From positions 1 through 36,524 of the forward strand of contig NZ_AUWQ01000070.1 of NCBI RefSeq assembly GCF_000455205.1: a stretch of DNA of 36,524 nucleotides. Reading direction: 5' to 3'. The position numbers and the translations under genes were made by a program. Source of the DNA: Mycobacterium sp. UM_CSW. Its GTDB lineage: Bacteria > Actinomycetota > Actinomycetes > Mycobacteriales > Mycobacteriaceae. The notes below the pieces were generated by a model. It ran no database searches and had not been told where the DNA came from. It saw nothing but the letters and a program-made list of their open reading frames with translations. Positions 1 to 8,704 of the stretch are shown here, in pieces. Numbering within the stretch: position 1 is the stretch's first letter; each line of letters starts with the position of its first letter.

Positions 1-164
1 CCCTGACACTGACGCGAGGCTAGCGACGGCGGGGCGATGCCGCGAACCGGCACGCACCGACGTAACACAACCGTGTCCGGGCCCTTACACACGGCACCCG
101 CGGGCGGTCGGCGGTTGAGCCGCGTCGTTATTGTGGCTAACCAGTAGCGGGGAGAAGGGACGAC

Positions 165-1079
165 ATGGCGCGCACCGACAACGACACCTGGGACCTGGCG
201 ACCAGCGTGGGAGCCACCGCCACCATGGTGGCCGCGGGGCGGGCCCGGGCCACCCACGACGGCCTGATCGACGACCGGTTCGCCGAGCCGCTGGTGCGCG
301 CTGTCGGCATCGACTTCTTCACCAGGTGGGCCGCCGGCGAGCTCGACTCCGCCGTCGTCGACGTGCCCGGCGCCCCATGGGGCATGCAGCGCATGACCGA
401 CATCCAGGGGGCGCGCACCCGCTACATCGACGCGTTCTTCGCCGAAGCGCAAAGCGCGGGCATCCGCCAGGTGGTCATCCTGGCCGCCGGCCTGGACGCC
501 CGCGCCTACCGGCTGCCATGGGCGGCGGGAACGACGCTGTTCGAGATCGACCAGCCGCAAGTCATCGAGTTCAAGACGGAGACGATCGCCGAACTCGGCG
601 CCAAGCCGACCGCCGAGGTGCGGGCGGTGCCGATCGACCTGCGCCAGGACTGGCCCTCGGCGCTGCGCGCGGCCGGGTTCGACACCGCGCGCCCGGCGGC
701 GTGGGCGGCCGAAGGCCTGCTCGGGTTCCTGCCGGGCGACGCGCAGGATCGGTTGCTGGACAACGCCACCGCGCTGTCCGCCGGCGGCAGCCGGCTGGTG
801 GCCGAGGTGTTCATGAACTCCGGGACCAACCTGCAGGCACTCAACGCGGCCACCCGCAAGTGGCAGGAAAACGGCCTCGACGTCGAGCTGCAGAACCTGG
901 GCTTCCCCGGCGAGCGCAACGACGTGGCGACCTACCTCGCCGACCGCGGCTGGCGCCCGGTGCGCACATCGCTGAATCAGCTGTTGGGCGACAACGGATT
1001 ACCGCTGCAGTCGACCGACGAGAATACGCCGTTTTCCAGCAACTACTACTGCACCGCGGTGCTGGACCGGGCAGCTTAG
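165..1079 (+). CDS. Class I SAM-dependent methyltransferase (TIGR00027 / leucine carboxyl methyltransferase-like family)
   Basis: The 304-residue product belongs to the large mycobacterial family of putative S-adenosylmethionine-dependent methyltransferases. The SAM-binding loop VVILAAGLDARAYRLPW lies near residues 104-120, followed by the acidic-loop stretch FEIDQPQVIEFK and by VPIDLRQDWPSAL, all typical of the family. The length is normal for the family (about 300). The ATG at 165 is preceded by a purine-rich GGGGAGAAGGGA Shine-Dalgarno stretch. It reads into the CoA transferase gene 13 bases downstream, so the two are probably co-transcribed. The substrate of most family members is unknown and nothing here fixes it. 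I do not recall a copy at this position in M. tuberculosis. The 164 bases before it show no gene and no clear promoter. Confidence 0.9.
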   Translation: MARTDNDTWDLATSVGATATMVAAGRARATHDGLIDDRFAEPLVRAVGIDFFTRWAAGELDSAVVDVPGAPWGMQRMTDIQGARTRYIDAFFAEAQSAGIRQVVILAAGLDARAYRLPWAAGTTLFEIDQPQVIEFKTETIAELGAKPTAEVRAVPIDLRQDWPSALRAAGFDTARPAAWAAEGLLGFLPGDAQDRLLDNATALSAGGSRLVAEVFMNSGTNLQALNAATRKWQENGLDVELQNLGFPGERNDVATYLADRGWRPVRTSLNQLLGDNGLPLQSTDENTPFSSNYYCTAVLDRAA

Positions 1080-1092
1080 AGGAAGGCCGCAC

Positions 1093-2280
1093 ATGCCGAA
1101 CAGCAAGCCCGCCAAGCCACTTGACGGGTATCGGGTCCTGGACTTCACCCAGAACATCGCCGGGCCGCTGGCCGGACAGGTGCTGGCCGACCTGGGCGCC
1201 GAGGTGATCAAGGTGGAGGCCCCCGGCGGCGAGGCGGCCCGGCACATCACCGCCGTCCTGCCCGGGCGCCCGCCCCTGCCCACGCTGTTCCTGCCCCACA
1301 ACCGTGGCAAGAAATCGGTGGCGGTGGACCTCACCGACGACGAGAGCAAGCAGCGGATTCTGCGGCTCGTCGACACCGCCGACGTTGTGCTGGATGGCTT
1401 TCGGCCCGGGGTCATGGAACGGATGGGGCTCGGGCCCGACGAGCTGCGAGCGCGCAACCCGAAGCTGATCTACGCGCGGCTGTCGGCCTACGGCGGCAAC
1501 GGCCCGCAGGGCAACCGGCCCGGCGTCGACCTGATGGTCGCCGCCGAATCGGGCATGACCACCGGGATGCCCACCCCGACCGGGAAGCCGCAGATCATCC
1601 CCTTCCAGCTCGTCGATGCCGCCAGCGGTCACGTGCTGGCCCAGGCGGTGCTGGCCGCGCTCCTCAACCGCGAGCGCCACGGGGTGGCCGACGTCGTGCG
1701 CGTCGCGATGTACGACGTCGCGGTCAACCTGCAGGCCAGCCAGCTGACCATCCACCTCAACAAGCCGAGCGAGCCGAAGCCCGACGCGGAGCCGAAACCC
1801 AAGAAGCGCAAGGGAGTTGGCTTCGCCACCCAACCGTCCGACGCGTTCAAGGCCGCCGACGGCTACCTGGTGATCAGCGCGTACGTGCCCAAGCACTGGG
1901 CGAAGCTGTGCGAGATCATCGGCCGCCCCGACCTGCTGACCGACGAGCGGTTCATCGACCAGCGCGCCCGGGCGCTCAACTACCCGGAGCTCACCGAGGA
2001 ACTCGAGTCGGCGCTGGCGGCCAAGACCGCGGCCGAATGGGTCGAGCTGCTGCAGGAAGGCGGCCTGATGGCCTGCCACGCCTACACCTGGAAGCAGGTG
2101 GTCGGCACCCCGCTGTTCGCCGAGAACGAGCTCGCCCTGCGGGTCGGCAGCGGCGAGGACGCGATCACTGTCGTTCGCATGCCGGCGCGCTACGACAGCT
2201 TCGACGCCGCGTCGGCCGGTTGGGCCACCGAACCCCCACCCGCGCCCGGGCAGCACAACGAGGAGTTCCTCACCGGTTAG
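1093..2280 (+). CDS. CaiB/BaiF family (class III) acyl-CoA transferase
   Basis: This 395-residue protein has the class III CoA-transferase fold: an N-terminal LDFTQNIAGPLAGQVLADLGAEVIKVE-type block, then NRPGVDLMVAAESG, whose Asp is the expected catalytic carboxylate that forms the acyl anhydride intermediate. Length is normal (about 400). The family moves CoA between organic acids; the substrate cannot be deduced. It matches the position of Rv3272. The ATG at 1093 has AGGAAGG a few bases upstream. An odd feature is a lysine/proline-rich insert near residues 225-240 (SEPKPDAEPKPKKRKG), probably a surface loop. Its stop codon overlaps the stop of the convergent receiver gene by 4 bases, leaving no room for a separate terminator. 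Confidence 0.93.
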   Translation: MPNSKPAKPLDGYRVLDFTQNIAGPLAGQVLADLGAEVIKVEAPGGEAARHITAVLPGRPPLPTLFLPHNRGKKSVAVDLTDDESKQRILRLVDTADVVLDGFRPGVMERMGLGPDELRARNPKLIYARLSAYGGNGPQGNRPGVDLMVAAESGMTTGMPTPTGKPQIIPFQLVDAASGHVLAQAVLAALLNRERHGVADVVRVAMYDVAVNLQASQLTIHLNKPSEPKPDAEPKPKKRKGVGFATQPSDAFKAADGYLVISAYVPKHWAKLCEIIGRPDLLTDERFIDQRARALNYPELTEELESALAAKTAAEWVELLQEGGLMACHAYTWKQVVGTPLFAENELALRVGSGEDAITVVRMPARYDSFDAASAGWATEPPPAPGQHNEEFLTG

Positions 2281-2726
2281 AGCCCCGGGAGCCGCACCAC
2301 CTGAATGAAGAACTCGTCGATCTGGCGAACCGCGGTGATGAACGCGTCGAGGTCGACCGGCTTGGTGACGTAGGCGTTGGCGTGCAGTTGGTAGCTGCGC
2401 AGGATGTCCTCCTCCGCCGAGGAGGTGGTCAGCACGACGACCGGGATGCGCGCCAGGTCCGGGTCGGACTTGACCTTCTCCAACAGCTGTCGGCCGTCGT
2501 ATTTCGGCAGGTTCAGGTCGAGGAGGATGAGGTCCGGTCGCGGCGCGTCGGCGTATGGACCGCGCCGGTAAAGGAAGTCCAGGCCCTCCTCCCCGTCGTG
2601 GGCGACGTGCAGGTTGTTCTTGAGCTTGTTGTGCTCGAACGCTTCTCGCGTGATCAGCTCGTCCCCCGGATCGTCCTCGACGAGCAGGATCTCGATCGCT
2701 CTACCGGCCGATGATGGCGATGTCAT
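2277..2726 (-). CDS. Stand-alone response-regulator receiver (Rcp1/CheY-like)
   Basis: A 149-residue single receiver domain with no output domain. The acidic pair is in ILLVEDDPGDE, the phospho-acceptor is Asp70 (LILLDLNLPKYDG), the switch Thr is Thr100 and the conserved Lys is Lys122 (YVTKP). The insertion RRGPYADAPRPD before the phospho-site is typical of Rcp1-type regulators that partner phytochrome-like or CHASE3 kinases. The ATG at 2726 was chosen because GAAGGAGG lies just upstream and because a longer reading merely runs into the kinase gene in another frame. It overlaps the 3' end of the kinase gene by 26 bases, so it is translationally linked. It probably acts as a phosphate sink or relay for the kinase. 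No DNA-binding role is expected. Confidence 0.93.
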   Translation of the reverse strand: MTSPSSAGRAIEILLVEDDPGDELITREAFEHNKLKNNLHVAHDGEEGLDFLYRRGPYADAPRPDLILLDLNLPKYDGRQLLEKVKSDPDLARIPVVVLTTSSAEEDILRSYQLHANAYVTKPVDLDAFITAVRQIDEFFIQVVRLPGL

Positions 2727-4287
2727 CGTGGCCTCCTTCTTTCGTCGCGATGGGCAGGGTGAACTGAAGCCGGGTCCCGTCGGTGTAGGTCGAGTCGACC
2801 CAGACGGTGCCGCCGTGCTGCTCGACGATCTTCTTGCACAGCGCCAGGCCCACCCCGGTTCCGGCGTACACGTCCCGGCCGTGCAGCCGCTGGAAAATGA
2901 CAAAAACCTTCTCGGTGAATTCTTCGGCGATGCCAATGCCGTTGTCCGACACGGAGAATAACCACTCATCGGCGCGTCGTTCGCAGTCGATGACCACGCG
3001 GGGCCGGCGGTCCTTGTGCCGGAACTTCACCGCGTTGCCGATCAGGTTCTGCCACAGCATGGTCAGCAGCGTGGGATCCCCGATGATGACCGGCAGCGGC
3101 TGCGTGGGCCGCACGATTTCGGCGTCGGTCTCCTCGACGGCGGCGGCGAGGTTGGCCAGGCCGGCGTCGAGCGCCGTGCCGAGGTCGACCTCGGTTTCCA
3201 TGGTGGCCAGGCGGCCCACGCGGGAGAACGTGAGCAGGTCGTTGATCAGCACCTGCATGCGCTTTGCCCCGTCGACGGCGTAGCCGATGTATTCGATCCC
3301 GCGCTCGTCGAGCTGGTCGCCGTAACGCTTCTCGAGCAGCTGGCAGAACGAGGCGACCTTGCGCAGCGGCTCCTGCAAGTCGTGCGACGCGACGTAGGCG
3401 AACTGCTCGAGTTCGGCGTTGGAACGCCGCAATTCGACGGCCTGCTCGTCCAAAAGCGCGCGGGCCGAACGGGATACCTCGAGCTCCTCGACGAGGCGCT
3501 GCCGCATGTTGTCCACGTCGATCGCCATGCTGCGAATGTCCTTGGGCCGCTTGGGCGGGGCGATGCTCTCGCCGAAGTCGCCCTGCGTGATCCGCCGGCA
3601 GGCCGCGGCCAGCGTCGCGATCGGGCGGGTGACCGCGTCCCGTACCAGGATCCCCAGCGCGGCCGCCGTGCCGAAGAACAGCAGCACCATGGTGATGAGC
3701 ACCCGGTCCCGCCAGGCGTCGGTGCGTTTGAGTTCGTCGGCCGCCTGGTTTCGCGCCGCGGTCAGGTTCGCGTTCTGCCTGTCGAAAAGGGCACGCAGGT
3801 GGTCGAATTGGGCCTTGCCGCGTTCGGCCGCGGGCCGGCTCATGACGTTGCGGGCGTCGGGGACCACGCTCGCGATCGCGGGCTCGGCGTAGTTGGCGCG
3901 CCAGTTGGCGGCCGCCTGTTCGATCGCGTCCAGGTCGGCGAGCAGGTCCGGGCGCTCGGCCAACCGTCGTCGGATGTCATCGGCCGCCTCGCGTTCGGCG
4001 TGCTGCCCGTCGTAGTACGGCGTGAGGAACTGGCGATCGGCCGCGATCAGGTAGCCGCGCACGCCGGTTTCCTGGTCGCGCAGCGCCGATTGCAGCTGAT
4101 AGGCGGCGACCCGCGACGGCTGGATTCCGTCGACCAGCGCGCGCAGCATGCCGTCGGAGCGCTGCAGCAGCACGGCCCCGACCACCGCGCCGGCGAGCAC
4201 CATCACGCCCATGGTGGACAGGACCAGGAACTGCCAGCCGCGCACGGTCAGCTGGTTAAGGCGCGGTACCTGAAGGGCGGGGCTCAC
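2701..4287 (-). CDS. Membrane sensor histidine kinase with CHASE3 and HAMP domains
   Basis: A 528-residue sensor kinase. A first membrane helix spans about residues 19-41, a CHASE3-type extracytoplasmic domain about 45-190 (with SALRDQETGVRGYLIA) and a second helix about 195-216, followed by a HAMP linker. The HisKA site is SHDLQEPLRK with His302. The ATPase domain has the N-box LWQNLIGNAVKFRH, the G1 box VSDNGIGI and the G2 box GTGVGLALCKKI. All catalytic motifs are intact, so it should autophosphorylate. It starts with GTG and overlaps the upstream phosphatase gene as GTGA, a coupled-translation junction. Neighbours are a receiver-PP2C phosphatase and a stand-alone receiver, which are the likely phosphotransfer partners. 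The signal sensed is unknown. Confidence 0.95.
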   Translation of the reverse strand: MSPALQVPRLNQLTVRGWQFLVLSTMGVMVLAGAVVGAVLLQRSDGMLRALVDGIQPSRVAAYQLQSALRDQETGVRGYLIAADRQFLTPYYDGQHAEREAADDIRRRLAERPDLLADLDAIEQAAANWRANYAEPAIASVVPDARNVMSRPAAERGKAQFDHLRALFDRQNANLTAARNQAADELKRTDAWRDRVLITMVLLFFGTAAALGILVRDAVTRPIATLAAACRRITQGDFGESIAPPKRPKDIRSMAIDVDNMRQRLVEELEVSRSARALLDEQAVELRRSNAELEQFAYVASHDLQEPLRKVASFCQLLEKRYGDQLDERGIEYIGYAVDGAKRMQVLINDLLTFSRVGRLATMETEVDLGTALDAGLANLAAAVEETDAEIVRPTQPLPVIIGDPTLLTMLWQNLIGNAVKFRHKDRRPRVVIDCERRADEWLFSVSDNGIGIAEEFTEKVFVIFQRLHGRDVYAGTGVGLALCKKIVEQHGGTVWVDSTYTDGTRLQFTLPIATKEGGHDDIAIIGR

Positions 4288-5474
4288 GTCGTGGTCCGCT
4301 CGACGCGCACCACCGCGATGTCGTCGCTGAGCCCACCGCGCGGGCGGGCGAGTTCCTCGGCGCCGTCGATGAGCGCGTCGACGAACGCCGGTCCGGGCAG
4401 CCTCGCATGCTTGCGGGCCAGCGCGAGCAGACCGTCCTCGCCCAGGCGCCTGTTACCTTCCCCGGAATACCCCTCGAAGAGCCCGTCGGTCAGCAGCAGC
4501 AGCCCCTGCCCCGCGGGCAGGCGCAGCTCGTGCCGCGGCCAGTGGTCGCCGCCCAGGCCCAGCGCCGGGCCGCCCGGCGGCTCCACCCATTCGACGGCCT
4601 CGCCGTCTTGCACCAGCATCCCCGGATGGCCGGCCCGGACGGCGGTGACGGCGGTGCCGTCGGGGTGGATCTCCAGGCTGAGGACCGTCGCGAAGATCCC
4701 GTTGCCGGTGCGTTCGGACTGCAGCACCCGCTCGAGCTTCGGCATCAGCTCGACGCCGTGCACCCCGGCGAAGGTGAGCGCGCGAAACGCGATGCGCAGG
4801 GCCGCCCCCAGCGCCGCCTCGTCCGGCCCGTGCCCGGCGACGTCGCCGATCAGGACGTGCACGACCCGGTCGGGTGTCTGCACGACGTCGTAGAAGTCCC
4901 CGCACAACAGGGCGTCCTCGCGGCTCGGCCGGTACCGGGCCACGATGTCGATGCCGGGCTCGTCGAGCAGCAGCGGCGACGGCAGCAGGCCGCGTTCCAG
5001 CAGCGCGTTCTCGCGGGCCCGGAGCCGGCTCGCGTGCAGGTCTGCGGCGATGAGCTCGGCCCGTTTGCGCTCGATCGCGTAGAGCAGCGCGCGCCGCAGC
5101 ATCTCGGGCTCGACGCGCCCCTTGACGAGGTAGTCCTGCGCGCCCGCGGCAACCGCGGAGGCCCCGAAGTATTCGTCGTTCAACCCGGTCAGCACGACGA
5201 TGGGGACCGCGGCGTCGCGCTGGGCGATGCGGTCCAGCGCGTCGATCCCGCTGGCGTCGGGCAGGTTCAGGTCCAGCAGCACGCAGTCGGGCCGCACCGA
5301 TGCGAGCTCCTCTTCGGCCTGCGCGATCGACTGCGCCCAAGTCAGCCGGATGTCGGCGACCGCTTCGGCGATCAGCTCCTCCACCAGCAACGCGTCGGCC
5401 CGGTCGTCCTCGACCAACAGCAGCGAGAGTGGCTTGGCTGAAGAGCGCATGCACGTCAATTCCCGGTCAACCAT
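4284..5474 (-). CDS. Response regulator with SpoIIE/RsbU-type PP2C serine phosphatase output domain
   Basis: A 396-residue fusion. The N-terminal receiver (about residues 16-130) has the acidic pair in LLLVEDDRAD, Asp68 in VLLDLNLPD as phospho-acceptor and Lys118 in DYLVKGR. A helical linker leads to a SpoIIE-type phosphatase domain (about 175-392) with metal ligands Asp193 (CGDFYD), Asp211 (IGDVAGHG), Asp330 (LLTDGL) and Asp384/385 (GLSDDIAVV), so it should be active. Such proteins usually dephosphorylate STAS anti-anti-sigma factors. It is the first gene of the cassette. The ATG at 5474 is used; ATG 5450 is an alternative. Neither has a strong Shine-Dalgarno. A TAACAT box at 5493-5498 (minus strand) is a possible -10. 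Its target is unknown, but an anti-sigma/sigma pair (rsbW-sigF) lies 12 kb away. Confidence 0.94.
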   Translation of the reverse strand: MVDRELTCMRSSAKPLSLLLVEDDRADALLVEELIAEAVADIRLTWAQSIAQAEEELASVRPDCVLLDLNLPDASGIDALDRIAQRDAAVPIVVLTGLNDEYFGASAVAAGAQDYLVKGRVEPEMLRRALLYAIERKRAELIAADLHASRLRARENALLERGLLPSPLLLDEPGIDIVARYRPSREDALLCGDFYDVVQTPDRVVHVLIGDVAGHGPDEAALGAALRIAFRALTFAGVHGVELMPKLERVLQSERTGNGIFATVLSLEIHPDGTAVTAVRAGHPGMLVQDGEAVEWVEPPGGPALGLGGDHWPRHELRLPAGQGLLLLTDGLFEGYSGEGNRRLGEDGLLALARKHARLPGPAFVDALIDGAEELARPRGGLSDDIAVVRVERTTT

Positions 5475-5560
5475 GGAAACCCATGGGAAGCCATGTTAAG
5501 CAATTGGACGCTCCCGCGGCCGCGATAAGACTTTGCTCTTGCACGACGGTCGGAGTGGAT

Positions 5561-5603
5561 GGCCGGTGCCTGTTTACCGACGCTGGGGCCGGACTTACCG
5601 GCC
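5561..5603. other. Inverted repeat in the fadE25 / signalling-cassette gap
   Basis: Perfect 7-base arms GGCCGGT (5561-5567) and ACCGGCC (5597-5603) are separated by 29 bases. They lie in the 192-base gap (5475-5666) between the end of fadE25 and the start of the phosphatase gene, both on the minus strand. The loop is long and no T-run follows, so a Rho-independent terminator is doubtful. I saw nothing else well supported in this gap beyond a weak TAACAT -10 candidate at 5493-5498. Confidence 0.25.
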
Positions 5604-5666
5604 TATCTCGTTGCTGTCGGAGATCCTATTCGGTGCGCCGACGCCTTCGGAAACAGAGTCCCGCAT

Positions 5667-6836
5667 TCAGCGCAGCAGCGCCCGCGACATCACCACGCGC
5701 TGAATCTGGTTGGTGCCCTCGTAGATCTGGGTGATCTTGGCATCGCGCATCATCCGCTCGACGGGGAAGTCGGTGGTGTAGCCGGCGCCGCCGAACAACT
5801 GCACGGCGTCGGTGGTCACCTCCATCGCGACATCGGAGGCGAAGCACTTGGACGCGGCCGAGATGAAGCCGAGGTCGGGTTCGCCGCGCTCGGCCCGGGC
5901 GGCGGCCTGGTAGACCAGCAGCCGCGCGGCCTCGACCTTCATCGCCATGTCGGCCAGCATGAACTGCACGGCCTGGAAGCTGCTGATCGACTCCCCGAAC
6001 TGCTTGCGGTCCTTGGTGTAGGCGATCGCGGCGTCCAGCGCGCCCTGGGCGATGCCCACGGCCTGGGCCCCGATGGTGGGACGGGTGTGGTCCAGCGTGG
6101 CCAGGGCGGTCTTGAAGCCGGTGCCCGGCTCGCCGATGATCCGGTCGCCCGGGATGCGGCAGTTCTCGAAGTACAGCTCGGTGGTCGGCGAGCCCTTGAT
6201 GCCGAGCTTCTTCTCCTTAGGGCCGACGGTGAAGCCCTCGTCGTCGATGTGCACGATGAACGCCGAGATGCCGTTGGCGCCCTTGTCGGGGTCGGTGACG
6301 GCCATGACCGTGTACCAGGTCGACTTGCCGCCGTTGGTGATCCAGGCCTTGGCGCCGTTCAGGATCCAGTCGTCGCCGTCGGCCTTGGCGCGGGTGCGCA
6401 TCGACGCCGCGTCGCTGCCGGCCTCCCGCTCGGACAGCGCGTAGGACGCCAGCGCGCCGTCCTCCGCGAGCGAGGGCAGCACCTGTTTTTTCAGCTCCTC
6501 CGAGCCGCGCAGGATCAGGCCCATGGTGCCCAGCTTGTTCACCGCCGGGATCAACGAGGCGGACGCGTCGACGCGGGCCACTTCCTCGATGACGATGCAC
6601 GCCGCGACCGAGTCCGCGCCCTGCCCGCCGTACTCCTCCGGCACGTGCACCGCGTTGAACCCCGACGCGTTCAGCGCCTCCAGCGCCTCCTGCGGGAACC
6701 GCGCGTTCTCGTCCACGTCGGCCGCATGCGGCGCGATCTCCTTCTCCGCCAGCGCGCGGATCGCCGCCCGCAGCTCCCGGTGTTCCTCGGGCAGTTGGAA
6801 CAGATCGAACGACGGGTTTCCGGCCCATCCAGCCAT
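5667..6836 (-). CDS. fadE25: Acyl-CoA dehydrogenase FadE25
   Basis: The 389-residue product is a flavin-dependent acyl-CoA dehydrogenase that introduces the alpha-beta double bond in acyl-CoA. Length and sequence agree closely with M. tuberculosis FadE25 as I remember it, starting MAGWAGNPSFDLFQLPEEH. Family blocks are visible: YALSEREAGSDAASMRTRA and WITNGG for FAD and substrate binding, DRKQFG, and the C-terminal AKITQIYEGTNQIQR containing the catalytic Glu of this class. The start at 6836 follows a strong AAGGAGG. It sits 25 bases after purE, so it is probably the last gene of a purK-purE-fadE25 transcript. Substrate chain length cannot be read from the sequence. Confidence 0.97.
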   Translation of the reverse strand: MAGWAGNPSFDLFQLPEEHRELRAAIRALAEKEIAPHAADVDENARFPQEALEALNASGFNAVHVPEEYGGQGADSVAACIVIEEVARVDASASLIPAVNKLGTMGLILRGSEELKKQVLPSLAEDGALASYALSEREAGSDAASMRTRAKADGDDWILNGAKAWITNGGKSTWYTVMAVTDPDKGANGISAFIVHIDDEGFTVGPKEKKLGIKGSPTTELYFENCRIPGDRIIGEPGTGFKTALATLDHTRPTIGAQAVGIAQGALDAAIAYTKDRKQFGESISSFQAVQFMLADMAMKVEAARLLVYQAAARAERGEPDLGFISAASKCFASDVAMEVTTDAVQLFGGAGYTTDFPVERMMRDAKITQIYEGTNQIQRVVMSRALLR

Positions 6837-6861
6837 GGTCGGCCTCCTTGCACTCGCTAAG

Positions 6862-7377
6862 CTACTCGCCGGTAACTTTACCGTGGCGCTGTTGCAGCGC
6901 CGAATCCTTGGCACGCACGCTCTCGGCCAGCTCGTCTTGGAACGCGACGAGCCGCGCCCGCAGCGCCGCGTCGGACGACGCCAGGATGCGCACCGCGAGC
7001 AGGCCCGCGTTGCGGGCGCCGCCGATGGAGACCGTGGCGACCGGAACGCCGGCCGGCATCTGCACGATCGACAGCAGCGAGTCCAGGCCGTCCAGGCGGG
7101 CCAGCGGCACCGGCACCCCGATCACCGGCAGCGGCGTCGCGGAGGCGACCATTCCGGGCAGGTGCGCGGCGCCGCCGGCGCCGGCGATGATCACCTGCAG
7201 ACCACGGTCGGCGGCCGTGCGCGCGTAGTCGAACATCACCTGCGGCGTGCGATGCGCCGAGACCACCCGGACCTCGGCCGGGACGTCGAACTCGGCCAGC
7301 GCCTCGGCGGCGTCGGCCATCACCGACCAGTCGCTGTCGCTGCCCATGATGACGCCGACCCGAGGAGCGTTACCCAT
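6862..7377 (-). CDS. purE: N5-carboxyaminoimidazole ribonucleotide mutase PurE
   Basis: A 171-residue class I PurE, which converts N5-CAIR to CAIR in de novo purine synthesis after PurK has made N5-CAIR. Typical motifs are [14 protein letters not shown] at the N-terminus (nucleotide phosphate binding), VVSAHRTP around the catalytic His, and [15 protein letters not shown]. The ATG at 7377 is used because GAGGAGGAA lies about 10 bases upstream and the family starts just before the GSDSD motif; the longer open frame has no family match. It is 37 bases downstream of purK and 25 bases upstream of fadE25, all on the minus strand. Confidence 0.97.
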   Translation of the reverse strand: MGNAPRVGVIMGSDSDWSVMADAAEALAEFDVPAEVRVVSAHRTPQVMFDYARTAADRGLQVIIAGAGGAAHLPGMVASATPLPVIGVPVPLARLDGLDSLLSIVQMPAGVPVATVSIGGARNAGLLAVRILASSDAALRARLVAFQDELAESVRAKDSALQQRHGKVTGE

Positions 7378-7414
7378 ATTGCGCCGTTCCTCCTCATCGC
7401 TTCGCTCTGCATCG

Positions 7415-8638
7415 TCACCGGCGCGCATGTGGATCCCATCCGTCCGTCCACTGCCCGTGTGACAACCAGTGTGCCGCCAGGTCGGCGCGTTCACGCAGCT
7501 GGACCAGCCCCGCCGGGTCCGCGCCGAGGAAGTTGACGTGCCCGATCTTGCGGCCGGGCCGCTCCTCTTTTCCGTAGAGGTGAACCCGCGCGTCGGGCAT
7601 CCGCGCGAACAGGTGGTGCAGCCGCTCGTCCATGCTCATCGCCGGGGTCTCTCGGGCGCCCAGCACGTTGGCCATCACGGTCACCGGCGCGATGGCGTCG
7701 GTGTCGCCGAGCGGATAGTCCAGCACCGCGCGCAGGTGCTGTTCGAACTGGCTGGTGCGCGCCCCGTCCATGGTCCAGTGCCCGGAGTTGTGCGGCCGCA
7801 TCGCGAGCTCGTTGACCAGCAGCTCGCCGTCGACGGTCTCGAACAGCTCCACTGCCAGCACGCCGACGACACCGAGTTCGGCGGCCAACCGCAGGGCCAG
7901 CTGCTGGGCCCCGGAGGCGACGCCGTCGTCCAGGTCCGGCGCGGGCGCGATCACCTGCACGCAGATCCCGTCCCGCTGCACCGTCTCCACCACGGGCCAG
8001 GCCGCGCCCTGCCCGAACGGGGAGCGCGCCACCAGGGCGGACAGTTCGCGGCGCAGGTTCACCTGCTCCTCGGCCATCACCGGCACCCCGTCGGCCAGGA
8101 AGCTGGCCGCGATTTCGCGGGCGTGCAAGGGGTCGCGGGCCATCCGCACCCCGCGCCCGTCGTAGCCGCCGCGGACGGCTTTGACGACGACGGGGCCGCC
8201 CACCCGCGCGGCGAAGGCCTCGAGCTCGTCCAGGTTGCCGATGCCGGCATACCGCGGCACCGGTGCGCCCAGCGCCTCCAACCGCCGCCGCATCACCAGC
8301 TTGTCCTGGGCGTGCACCAGGGCGTGCGGCGGCGGCGCCACGTTGACGCCCTCGGCGACCAGCTTCTCCAGCAGCTCGGTCGGGACGTGCTCGTGGTCGA
8401 AGGTCAGCACGTCGGCCCCGGCCGCGACCCGGCGTAGGTCCTCGAGATCGGCGTGCGAGCCGATCATCACGTCGGGGCTGACCTGCGCGGCCGATTCGCC
8501 GGGGGCGGTCGCCAGCACCCGCAGCGTCTGCCCCAGCGCGATCGCGGACTGGTGGGTCATGCGGGCGAGCTGACCGCCGCCGACCATCGCCACGACGGGG
8601 GCGGCCTTGGGTGAGCGCTTGTTCGGCACGGCCATCAT
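7415..8638 (-). CDS. purK: N5-carboxyaminoimidazole ribonucleotide synthase PurK (ATP-grasp)
   Basis: The 407-residue product uses ATP and bicarbonate to carboxylate AIR. The N-terminal [12 protein letters not shown], then LTFDHEHVP, the ATP-grasp lysine and glycine loop [14 protein letters not shown] and the metal-binding [15 protein letters not shown] are all present. It begins with two adjacent ATG codons (8638 and 8635); neither has a good Shine-Dalgarno, so the exact start is uncertain by one codon. It ends at WDPHARR and appears shorter than the M. tuberculosis protein I recall, whose C-terminal tail runs on. It is the first gene of the probable purK-purE-fadE25 unit and is divergent from the GtrA gene, with 66 bases between. 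Confidence 0.96.
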   Translation of the reverse strand: MMAVPNKRSPKAAPVVAMVGGGQLARMTHQSAIALGQTLRVLATAPGESAAQVSPDVMIGSHADLEDLRRVAAGADVLTFDHEHVPTELLEKLVAEGVNVAPPPHALVHAQDKLVMRRRLEALGAPVPRYAGIGNLDELEAFAARVGGPVVVKAVRGGYDGRGVRMARDPLHAREIAASFLADGVPVMAEEQVNLRRELSALVARSPFGQGAAWPVVETVQRDGICVQVIAPAPDLDDGVASGAQQLALRLAAELGVVGVLAVELFETVDGELLVNELAMRPHNSGHWTMDGARTSQFEQHLRAVLDYPLGDTDAIAPVTVMANVLGARETPAMSMDERLHHLFARMPDARVHLYGKEERPGRKIGHVNFLGADPAGLVQLRERADLAAHWLSHGQWTDGWDPHARR

Positions 8639-8666
8639 GGTGTCACGGCCCGCGGCGAAGCAGATT

Positions 8667-8696
8667 TTGCGTCGTTTTCGCGTCCGTCCGTACACT
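8667..8696 (+). promoter_or_regulatory. Sigma-70-type promoter for the GtrA gene, probable leaderless start
   Basis: A TTGCGT -35 (8667-8672), 18-base spacer and TACACT -10 (8691-8696) precede the GTG at 8705 by 8 bases. Transcription would begin at or next to the start codon. No Shine-Dalgarno is present, which agrees with a leaderless mRNA. Confidence 0.5.
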
Positions 8697-8704
8697 GACG
8701 TGTT

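Noticed and set aside
841-2256. Long open frame on the minus strand opposite the methyltransferase and CoA transferase
   Set aside because: It is a high-GC shadow of clear plus-strand genes, with Gly/Arg/Val-rich composition and no recognisable domain.
2727-2969. N-terminal extension of the stand-alone receiver up to 2969
   Set aside because: It lies in another frame of the kinase ATPase domain; a strong GAAGGAGG precedes the ATG at 2726.
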